In this document: positions 1-5,981 of the stretch, one piece after another
How the letters are laid out: each line of letters opens with the position of its first letter
Position numbering within the stretch: position 1 is the first letter of the stretch
The notes under the pieces: model-generated
What the model was told of the DNA's origin: nothing
Databases searched by the model: none
Seen by the model: the letters and a program-made list of their open reading frames with translations, nothing else
NCBI GenBank assembly: GCA_910588865.1
Contig: CAJUSJ010000078.1
Coordinates: forward strand, 1-19,019
DNA from: an uncultured Lachnospiraceae bacterium
GTDB taxonomy: Bacteria > Bacillota > Clostridia > Lachnospirales > Lachnospiraceae
DNA length: 19,019 nucleotides
Direction of reading: 5' to 3'
Position numbers and translations under genes: made by a program

Positions 1-44
1 CATACCGTCATCGGGTGAGGGAGATGCTTGATGGTATAAGCTGA
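1..44 (+). CDS. C-terminal tail of a CgeB-like glycosyltransferase (partial, 5' end outside window)
   Basis: Reading from base 3, the codons give YRHRVREMLDGIS followed by TGA at 42-44. This matches the ends of the three complete CgeB-like proteins in the window (HTYRHRVKEMLDF, HTYRHRVREMLSGI, HAYRHRVREMLDF). The two bases before it (ca) fit the end of a Thr codon (aca), as in HTYRHR. So another CgeB-like glycosyltransferase gene lies immediately left of the window on the plus strand, and the glycosylation locus extends past the left edge. Only 13 residues are visible, so the substrate and full architecture cannot be judged. Confidence 0.8.
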   Translation, partial: YRHRVREMLDGIS

Positions 45-58
45 AAGAAAGTATGAGT

Positions 59-90
59 GGGAGAAAAGGCGGGAATCATGGGTTCCCGCC
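59..90 (-). terminator. Intrinsic terminator of the decayed AAA-ATPase-like gene
   Basis: On the minus strand, GGCGGGAA (90-83) and TTCCCGCC (75-68) form a perfect 8-bp GC-rich stem with a 7-base loop. TTTTCTCCC follows (67-59). The TGA stop of the gene fragment lies in the loop. The plus-strand reading has no T-run after the hairpin, so it should work only on minus-strand transcripts. Confidence 0.75.
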
Positions 91-681
91 AGTTCCGGAT
101 AAATTCCTTGGTCCCGCTTTCCCAATCAACACGTTTTTCCCGCTGAAAGCAAACCCATACTTCCGGATATTCCCCTTCTCACCCCCTCTCACAACCAGAG
201 CGGCCTCATATCTCTTCTCCTCAATCTGCTGTAACGCCGCTTTCACGGTATTCTCCGGACTTTTCTCCTTCTTGGGCTGATATACATTAAACTCCAGAAT
301 GATCCTATCGTCTTTTTTGGCGTTCACGGGTTTCAACGTCACGTCATACCGGCCAAAAACGCTTTCCTGGTTTGAGGTAAGAACATAACGGCCCGACAGT
401 TCCACCATTAACCCCAGCACAAAACCATGGTAAAACCGTTCCGGCTCCTCACCTGTTGGCTTGCTTCCAGTGTCAAAATAACGAAACGTCGTCATGGCCA
501 CCTGGTTCATGTACTCATTCATGGCTTCCACATCATCAATGAACGGCGCTGTAATAAAATCGTTATAACTTCCGTCACTTTCCATAAACCAATTCCGGAT
601 CATGGTCTCAAACATCAGGCGCGCCTCCCCGTTGGTCAGGGCCAGGGTGTAACGCCGCCCGGTTCTCTCATCAAATTCCTG
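76..681 (-). pseudogene. Decayed AAA-ATPase-like / PD-(D/E)XK protein, C-terminal remnant
   Basis: The open frame from 681 down to the stop at 76 aligns with the last ~210 residues of the intact neighbour at 750-2447. The stretch upstream of the first ATG (615) is still recognisable: ERTGRRYTLALTNGEARL corresponds to KQEYQLELTNFEVRL in the intact copy. An in-frame TAA at 684-682 closes the frame, and the P-loop ATPase half is gone. The nuclease domain keeps GRYD (Asp91 counting from the ATG) and the Glu of the E-x-K motif (Glu108). The catalytic Lys is Asn110 (LEFN instead of LEFK), so nuclease activity is probably lost. The C-terminus runs about 13 residues past the usual end, into the terminator. 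It may still be expressed as a ~179-residue protein from ATG 615, but I read it as a duplicated and degraded copy. Confidence 0.75.
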
Positions 682-721
682 TTATTGTGTTATACCTAAT
701 AAGTTTTCCAGTATCCGGTTC

Positions 722-751
722 TTAAATGTCCGCAAAAACGTTTTTCCCGCT
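722..751 (-). pseudogene. 30-base tail of a third AAA-ATPase-like / PD-(D/E)XK copy
   Basis: Directly after the intact gene, and overlapping its TAG stop, the minus strand reads S-G-K-N-V-F-A-D-I-stop in the frame of AGC at 751-749. The family's C-termini here are SGKKVLIGGR (intact copy) and SGKNVLIGKAG (fragment copy). The shared 14-base string ACGTTTTTCCCGCT (plus strand, 132-145 and 739-752 approximately) supports common origin. It looks like the scar of recombination between tandem copies. It is short, so chance similarity cannot be excluded. Confidence 0.45.
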
Positions 752-2447
752 ACCTTCCTCCAATCAATACCTTCTTTCCGCTAAAAGCGAACCCGTATTT
801 GTGTATCCTTTCTGGGGGAATCCCTTTTTCCACAAGCGCAGTCTCATATCTCTTCCTTTCGATTTGATCCAGAGCCGCTTTCACCGTATCCCTCAACTCC
901 GTCTCATCGTCAATGTCCCGCGCCTTAAACTCCAGGATAATCCCATCATCTTTTCCGTTCCTTGGCTCCAGCATTACATCATACCTTCCAAATCCGCTTT
1001 CCCTGTTTGATGTCAGTATATACCGGTCAGACAGATCCACCATCAATCCCAGAACAAATCCATGGTAAAACCGCTCCGGCTCTTCCGCGGAGGGATTTTT
1101 TCCAGTGTCAAAATAACTGAATGTCGCCATGGCTACCCGGTTCATATAGATATTCATGGCCTTGATATCCCCCAGCAAAAGCGCCTTGATGAAATCATTG
1201 TACACGGATATGGCGCTGGAGAACCATTTTCTTACCATATCGCGGAACATAAGCCTTACCTCAAAATTCGTCAATTCCAATTGGTATTCCTGTTTCCAGT
1301 CCCCAAAATCTGTCATATAAGTCTTTAGATTCTTTACTTTCAGGTATCCGCTGGCCAGCAGAAGACTCCACACCGCCCGCTCATCGTTGTCCAGCTGATC
1401 ATAAACGATCTGCTCGTCTAATTCCGCCGTGATGGACTCTCCGGTCAGCAGACATTGAAAAGAGGTTTTCAGGTCCTTGCTCCCCTCACGAACCAGTTTG
1501 TCCACCAGGCTGTTGGAGCTTGAATTGGCCCAGTACGGGGCGAACCGCCTCTTGTCCAGATAGTTGACAATGGACCAGGGGTTGTAGATATCCGCCTGAT
1601 CCCCGAAAGTGAACCCGTCATACCAGCTTTTTACCTCTTGTTTCCGGTCAGACAGGCCATACTCATCCAGTGCCGCGAACACCTCCTCTTCCGTGAATCC
1701 AAAACAATCCCCGTATTTTTCGGAGGTGGTGGTCACGACCTCAAGGTTGTTTAAGTCCGAGAATATGGATTCCTTGCTGACCCTGGTGATCCCGGTCATG
1801 ATAGCCCGCTCCAGATAAGGGTTGGTCTTAAAGGTGGAGTTAAAAAGGCTTCTGGTAAAAGACACCAGTTTCTGCCAGTATCCATTGACATAAGCCTCCT
1901 GCATGGGAGTATCATACTCATCTAACAGAATGATCACTTTTTTCCCATAATAACGGGAAAGACGATTTGATAACGCCCGTATAGAGCCAGACACCTCGTA
2001 ATCCTCCATGTCAGTGGAAATGTTCTGAAAATCCTGTTTCTCATTTTCATTTAGAAAATCTCCATCCAGAAGAAAAGCATATCTGTTATATACATCTTTT
2101 ATAATACTGCATATCTTTTTTCTCGCTTGTGAGAAAGATGTTTCTTTTACATCGGCAAAGCTGATAAAAATTACCGGGTAGGTTCCCTGCAGTTTTCTAA
2201 AGTCTTCCCTTTCCCAAATCTTAAGCCCCTCAAACAAGTCTTCCCGATCTTTATATTGAATGGAAAAAAAGGTCTCGATCATGTTCATGCTCAGTGTCTT
2301 CCCAAATCTCCGAGGCCTGGTGATCAAGGTAACGCTGTCCCCGTTTTTCCACCACTCCCTAATAAAATGGGTTTTGTCAATATAAAAATAATTTCTCTGG
2401 CGTATGGTCTCAAAATCCTGGTGTCCGATTCCCACGGTTCTTCTCAC
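750..2447 (-). CDS. AAA-ATPase-like protein with C-terminal PD-(D/E)XK nuclease domain
   Basis: A 565-residue protein of the AAA-ATPase-like plus PD-(D/E)XK nuclease family (AAA-ATPase_like, PF09820, with DUF1703/PDDEXK_9, PF08011), which is abundant in Clostridia and Bacteroidetes and has no settled function. Seen: P-loop RPRRFGKT at residues 44-51; Walker B-like VIILLDEYD at 171-179; nuclease core GRYD (Asp490) and IILEFK (Glu506, Lys508). The start is GTG at 2447-2445, preceded by AAAGGGGAG about 8 bases upstream on the minus strand. Length is normal for the family and all core residues are present, so it should be functional. A decayed paralogue lies downstream at 76-681. The pair sits between two parts of a glycosyltransferase locus with which it has no obvious functional link. 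A defence, mobile or selfish role has been suggested for such genes but nothing here proves it. Confidence 0.9.
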   Translation of the reverse strand: MRRTVGIGHQDFETIRQRNYFYIDKTHFIREWWKNGDSVTLITRPRRFGKTLSMNMIETFFSIQYKDREDLFEGLKIWEREDFRKLQGTYPVIFISFADVKETSFSQARKKICSIIKDVYNRYAFLLDGDFLNENEKQDFQNISTDMEDYEVSGSIRALSNRLSRYYGKKVIILLDEYDTPMQEAYVNGYWQKLVSFTRSLFNSTFKTNPYLERAIMTGITRVSKESIFSDLNNLEVVTTTSEKYGDCFGFTEEEVFAALDEYGLSDRKQEVKSWYDGFTFGDQADIYNPWSIVNYLDKRRFAPYWANSSSNSLVDKLVREGSKDLKTSFQCLLTGESITAELDEQIVYDQLDNDERAVWSLLLASGYLKVKNLKTYMTDFGDWKQEYQLELTNFEVRLMFRDMVRKWFSSAISVYNDFIKALLLGDIKAMNIYMNRVAMATFSYFDTGKNPSAEEPERFYHGFVLGLMVDLSDRYILTSNRESGFGRYDVMLEPRNGKDDGIILEFKARDIDDETELRDTVKAALDQIERKRYETALVEKGIPPERIHKYGFAFSGKKVLIGGR

Positions 2448-2497
2448 GGGATCACTCCCCTTTCTGGCTATTCTAAGTTGTCAGCCGCTTTAATTGT

Positions 2498-2526
2498 ATT
2501 ATACCTTATGGGAAAGTATTTGTACA
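2498..2526 (-). promoter_or_regulatory. Likely sigma-A promoter of the AAA-ATPase-like gene
   Basis: On the minus strand, TGTACA (2526-2521; four of six matches to TTGACA) is separated by 17 bases from a perfect TATAAT (2503-2498). This places transcription start about 45 bases before the GTG start of the 750-2447 gene. Confidence 0.6.
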
Positions 2527-2716
2527 ATTGATTTAAAGCGATTTTTTCGGGAGATTACATGCTTTTCTTCTTGCAAAATTAGAGGAATTGGTTTGAATAA
2601 AAAGAAGAAAATATTTATTTTTATAATTGACAATAATATTGACAAAATCATTATTATCAGAAAAATATTCAAATTATTCCTAAGAATTCACAGAACTATA
2701 ATATAAACTTTACAGT
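2527..2716 (+). promoter_or_regulatory. AT-rich region upstream of flagellin, candidate promoter
   Basis: About 190 bases of very AT-rich DNA lie between the divergent promoter and the flagellin leader. A perfect TATAAT sits at 2697-2702, 104 bases before the flagellin ATG, but the hexamer 17 bases upstream (TTATTC) is a poor -35. Two TTGACA hexamers (2627-2632, 2639-2644) have no good -10 at the right distance. I looked for a sigma-28 site (TAAA, ~15 bases, CCGATA) and found none that fits. The flagellin promoter is probably in this stretch, but the exact element is uncertain. Confidence 0.3.
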
Positions 2717-2752
2717 CCTTTCCGGGGCAGGGCCCTCTTCGGAAAGGGGAGG

Positions 2753-2802
2753 CCTGGGGACAGGGAGGTTCCCGGGGAAAGAAATATAAATCAGGAGGAT
2801 TT
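2753..2802 (+). promoter_or_regulatory. Candidate CsrA-type control leader: two GGA-loop hairpins, one covering the ribosome site
   Basis: First hairpin: CCTGGGGA (2753-2760) pairs with TTCCCGGG (2769-2776), with two G-U pairs, and exposes the loop CAGGGAGG (2761-2768). Second hairpin: AAATC (2788-2792) pairs with GATTT (2798-2802) and exposes the loop AGGAG (2793-2797), which is the Shine-Dalgarno sequence of flagellin. CsrA dimers recognise GGA in hairpin loops (consensus ACARGGAUG), and ACAGGGAGG at 2760-2768 fits all but one base. In Bacillus the flagellin (hag) leader has the same plan, two sites with one over the ribosome site, and is controlled through FliW and CsrA. The structures are visible; the CsrA role is inference. 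Confidence 0.5.
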
Positions 2803-2805
2803 ACC

Positions 2806-3639
2806 ATGATTATTCAACATAACATATCAGCCATTAACTCTTACAGAAACTTAGGAATCAACCAGAGCGGCCTGAACAAGAACTTGGAGAAGCTGTCTTC
2901 CGGTTACAGAATCAACCGCGCCGGTGATGACGCCGCTGGTCTGGCTATTTCCGAGTCCATGAGATCCCAGATCAATGGCCTGAACCAGGCTACCAAGAAC
3001 GCCCAGGACGCAATCGGTCTGATTCAGACAGTTGAGGGAGCTTTGACCGAGACTCACTCCATGTTACAGCGTCTTACCACACTGGCTTCTCAGTCCGCTA
3101 ACGGTACTTACAACTCTGTGGCCAGAGGAAACCTTCAGAAGGAAGTTGATCAGCTGCTTGAGGAGATTGATCGTATCGCTGATAACACCGATTTCAATGG
3201 TATTAAACCAATTGCTGGCAACACTTCTCTTCCAAAAATGACCTTCCAGATTGGCCCCAGTGCCGGTGAGACAATTGCTGTGACGGCCAGCAGTATGAAA
3301 GCAAGTACTATTTTCAAAGATAAGCTAACAGGTAGCAAGCTTGTCGTTAGTACTCTTCAGACAGGAAACACGGCGATTAAAGCTATAAAGACCGCTATTA
3401 ATAGGGTTTCTGAGTATCGTGCTGTCCTCGGTGCCGCCCAGAACCGTCTGGAACATACCGTCAATAACCTGAAGGTATCTTCCGAGAACATCACAGCTGC
3501 TGAGAGCCGTATCCGTGATACTGACATGGCAGACGAGATTACCGCATTTACCAAGAACAATATTCTTTTGCAGGCATCTCAGTCCATGCTGGCACAGTCC
3601 AATTCTGTACCGCAGAGTATCTTAAGCCTCCTCTCCTAA
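2806..3639 (+). CDS. fliC: Flagellin, short form
   Basis: The 277-residue filament subunit, exported by the flagellar type III apparatus and polymerised outside the cell. The N-terminal D0/D1 region (about 1-135) has NISAINSYRNLG, LSSGYRINRAGDDAAGLAIS and QANGT-like landmarks. The C-terminal D1/D0 region (about 205-277) has AAESRIRDTDMADE and ends VPQSILSLLS. Only about 70 residues, rich in Ser and Thr, lie between them, so the outer D2/D3 domains are nearly absent. AGGAGG at 2793-2798 lies 7 bases before the ATG. The gene is followed by two hairpins and then by a long run of glycosyltransferase genes, which suggests that this flagellin, or another of the cell's flagellins, is their target. 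At the usual TLR5 contact helix it reads LQRLTTLASQ (87-96) where Salmonella FliC has LQRVRELAVQ, so the RE pair is replaced by TT. Whether that weakens TLR5 recognition is untested. Confidence 0.97.
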   Translation: MIIQHNISAINSYRNLGINQSGLNKNLEKLSSGYRINRAGDDAAGLAISESMRSQINGLNQATKNAQDAIGLIQTVEGALTETHSMLQRLTTLASQSANGTYNSVARGNLQKEVDQLLEEIDRIADNTDFNGIKPIAGNTSLPKMTFQIGPSAGETIAVTASSMKASTIFKDKLTGSKLVVSTLQTGNTAIKAIKTAINRVSEYRAVLGAAQNRLEHTVNNLKVSSENITAAESRIRDTDMADEITAFTKNNILLQASQSMLAQSNSVPQSILSLLS

Positions 3640-3658
3640 TTTTTAGGAAGTTGGTTTC

Positions 3659-3677
3659 GGCCCGGCAATACCGGGCC
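3659..3677 (+). other. Hairpin just after the flagellin stop
   Basis: GGCCCGG (3659-3665) pairs perfectly with CCGGGCC (3671-3677) around a CAATA loop, 20 bases after the flagellin stop. No T-run follows, so it is more likely an mRNA-stabilising 3' hairpin or part of a tandem terminator than a terminator by itself. Confidence 0.6.
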
Positions 3678-3700
3678 ATAATCTTATAACAGGGCCTGAT

Positions 3701-3746
3701 AAAAGCCTTTTCATAGCGGTAAGTTATGAAAAGGCTTTTCTTTTAT
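3701..3746 (+). terminator. Strong intrinsic terminator after flagellin
   Basis: AAAAGCCTTTTCATA (3701-3715) and TATGAAAAGGCTTTT (3725-3739) form a perfect 15-bp stem with a 9-base loop, followed by CTTTTAT. It ends only about 25 bases before the next start codon, and I see no promoter in that gap. The glycosyltransferase operon would therefore depend on readthrough from flagellin or on a promoter hidden around the terminator. Confidence 0.85.
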
Positions 3747-3770
3747 GACCCATAAAAAGGTAGAAAGCCA

Positions 3771-4919
3771 ATGAAAATTTTATTTATACAGTGGAATAGC
3801 ATTGGACAAAACGATTTGGAGGAAGCGTTTCTCCTGGAAGGCCATAACCTTATCCGCGCTGCCTATTCTGAAAATGAATTGTACCATGGAGATTTTTCGG
3901 AGATTGAAAAAAAACTGTTCTCATTGGTGAAAAAGGAAAAACCGGATGTTGTTTTCACTGTGGACTATTTTCCCTTTATCACGGATTTCTGTGATCTCCA
4001 TAATCTTTGGTATGTCTCCTGGGTCTATGACAGTCCCCACGACGCAATGTATTCCACGGCGATAACGAATCCGCGTAATATAGTCTATACCTTGGATAAG
4101 GAGGTCTGTATGGAATTTCGGCAGGCCGGTGTAACCACAGTGAGGTATCTGCCCATGGCCGCTAATACAGACCGTCTGGATAAAGATACCAAAGACCTGC
4201 CTTTTATCTATGATGTGTCTTTTATAGGCTCTCTTTACCTGGAAAATGATCTTTTTTCCACCATATCCGATTCCCTGACCGATTACGCCAGAGGATATCT
4301 GGATGCCCTTGTGGCCGCCCAGCTGCAGATATGGGGATATAATTTTATACCAGAATCCCTTGGCCCTGTCCTGGAAGACATCCGCGGAGTATACCCATGG
4401 AAGCCTATTGATGCCAGAGATATACGATCAGACGCCTATTTTTATTCTCAGAGGGTTGTCAATCCCTGGATTTCCGCGGTAGAGCGGATTGACCTCATGG
4501 ATGCTGTGGCAGAACGGTACGGTGTAGATTGCTTCACATACAGCAAAGATTTTATCCTGCCAAATCTGCGCAACCATGGCTTTGCTGATTACTATGAAAA
4601 AGCGCCAAAGATATTCAAGCAGAGCAAGATTAATCTAAACATCAGTTATCGGGGAATAAAAAGCGGGGTTCCGCTGCGGTGCTTTGACATCATGGGAGCT
4701 GGTGGGTTTCTTTTGAGCAATTTCCAATCCGGTTTTTTAGACCTGTTTATACCGGGGGAGGATTTTATCTTTTTTGAGAATAAAGAAGACCTGCTCCAGA
4801 AGGTCGGGTATTATCTGACCCATGAAAAGGAAAGGCAGGCCATCGCGAAAAGCGGGCACGACAAGGTGGCTGCCTCCCATACATACCGGCACCGAGTAAA
4901 GGAGATGCTTGACTTTTGA
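3771..4919 (+). CDS. CgeB-like glycosyltransferase (DUF3880 + glycosyltransferase family 1 domain)
   Basis: A 382-residue soluble GT-B-type glycosyltransferase of the CgeB-like group (DUF3880, PF12996, followed by Glyco_trans_1_2, PF13524). It probably transfers a sugar from a nucleotide sugar to flagellin or to a growing glycan in the cytoplasm. Seen: N-terminal Rossmann half beginning MKILFIQWNSIGQNDLEEAF; KPDVVFTVDYFP and VSWVYDSPH motifs; a C-terminal donor-binding half with KINLNISYRGIKSGVPLRC and the FDIMGAGGFLLSNF segment, ending HTYRHRVKEMLDF. No membrane segment or signal peptide is visible. The ribosome site AAAAGG (3755-3760) is weak. It is the first gene of the plus-strand operon and is closely similar to the genes at 8606-9760 and 16315-17463. 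The sugar and acceptor cannot be read from the sequence. Confidence 0.88.
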   Translation: MKILFIQWNSIGQNDLEEAFLLEGHNLIRAAYSENELYHGDFSEIEKKLFSLVKKEKPDVVFTVDYFPFITDFCDLHNLWYVSWVYDSPHDAMYSTAITNPRNIVYTLDKEVCMEFRQAGVTTVRYLPMAANTDRLDKDTKDLPFIYDVSFIGSLYLENDLFSTISDSLTDYARGYLDALVAAQLQIWGYNFIPESLGPVLEDIRGVYPWKPIDARDIRSDAYFYSQRVVNPWISAVERIDLMDAVAERYGVDCFTYSKDFILPNLRNHGFADYYEKAPKIFKQSKINLNISYRGIKSGVPLRCFDIMGAGGFLLSNFQSGFLDLFIPGEDFIFFENKEDLLQKVGYYLTHEKERQAIAKSGHDKVAASHTYRHRVKEMLDF

Positions 4920-4936
4920 GATAAGGGGTGAGAAGA

Positions 4937-5968
4937 GTGCCAAAAATCAGCGTAATTATACCATGTTACAATGTTGCCCCATATATAGACCGATGTCTTG
5001 CCTCAGTCCTGGCGCAAACCATTGGTATGGATAATTTGGAGGTTATCTGCGTCGATGACGCCTCAGAAGACAATACCTGGGAGAGGCTGCGAATGTGGGA
5101 GAGGCTTTATCCGAACAACATCTTGCTAATTCGCCAGGAAACAAACAGAAGGCAGGGAACAGCCAGAAACATCGGGGTCGCCTATGCATCCGCTGACTGG
5201 ATCGCTTTTATAGACGCTGATGACTGGGTAGAACCGGACTATTTTGAGTTGCTCTATCATTATGCCATGGAGTGTCATTGCGACATGGTATGTTGTGGAT
5301 TTGAAAGGGATTACTCAAGCACCCTGGTCTATCTTGACGAAAAAAGCCGGGACAATGGGGAAGACCTATATATTTTCCCTTATGAGAAAATTATTCGCAA
5401 AGAATTGATTATAAGCGACGTTATAGCAGGGGTTTGGGGAATACTTTTGCGTAAAAGCCTGATTCTGGATCAGGATATATTTTTTCCCGAGGATGTGGCA
5501 TATGAAGATATGTATTTTCAGGCGCTTGTCTGTGTTTATACTGGCGGGGTTTATGTTGTGGGAAAAAAGCTGTACCACTATTTTGTCAACACGGCCTCAA
5601 CAGTTCTCAGGAGAAATAGTGACCATCATATGGATTGGCTTACGGTATGGATGAGATTATGGGAAGAGTGTGGCAAGCGTGGCCTTCTGGATTTGTATCG
5701 GGAGGAGTTGGAATATTGTTGTATGAAAAACGCGGTGGGATTCGTACAACTGTTGATTTTAAGATATAGCGTCCCTTCCTTCTCACTCTTTCGGTTAACC
5801 AGCCAGATACTAAGAGAGAGGGTACCGGAATACCGGGAAAATCCGTATATTGAGCGTTTTACTGACATTTATCCCATGGTTTTGGAGAAGCTGTATGAGG
5901 AACCTTTTAACCGGTCGGATTTCGAACTTCTAGTTGGATACGTGAAAACACAGTGGGAAATTGAATAA
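4937..5968 (+). CDS. GT2-family glycosyltransferase
   Basis: An inverting GT-A-fold glycosyltransferase (Glycos_transf_2, PF00535) of 343 residues. Seen: ISVIIPCYNVAPYIDRCL at the N-terminus; CVDDASEDNT, the nucleotide-binding segment; GTARNIG; and IAFIDADDW (about 90-97), the DXD metal site. The C-terminal ~150 residues are helical without recognised motifs. I chose the GTG at 4937 because AAGGGG (4923-4928) stands 8 bases before it. The GTG at 4928 is in frame (three residues longer) but overlaps that ribosome site. The gene lies 17 bases after the preceding CgeB-like GT and abuts the next gene, so it is cotranscribed. It is the only GT2 in the window without a TPR tail, and so may act on a lipid or sugar acceptor rather than directly on protein. 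That last point is a guess. Confidence 0.87.
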   Translation: MPKISVIIPCYNVAPYIDRCLASVLAQTIGMDNLEVICVDDASEDNTWERLRMWERLYPNNILLIRQETNRRQGTARNIGVAYASADWIAFIDADDWVEPDYFELLYHYAMECHCDMVCCGFERDYSSTLVYLDEKSRDNGEDLYIFPYEKIIRKELIISDVIAGVWGILLRKSLILDQDIFFPEDVAYEDMYFQALVCVYTGGVYVVGKKLYHYFVNTASTVLRRNSDHHMDWLTVWMRLWEECGKRGLLDLYREELEYCCMKNAVGFVQLLILRYSVPSFSLFRLTSQILRERVPEYRENPYIERFTDIYPMVLEKLYEEPFNRSDFELLVGYVKTQWEIE

Positions 5969-5981
5969 AGGGGGGATTGCT

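Noticed and set aside
2494..2706. 70-codon frame upstream of flagellin
   Set aside because: It covers the AT-rich promoter region, is mostly Ile/Lys/Phe, and has no ribosome site or recognisable product.
2671..2710. Sigma-28 promoter for flagellin
   Set aside because: ACTATAAT at 2695-2702 loosely resembles the -10, but no TAAA lies at the required distance and the CCGATA core is absent.
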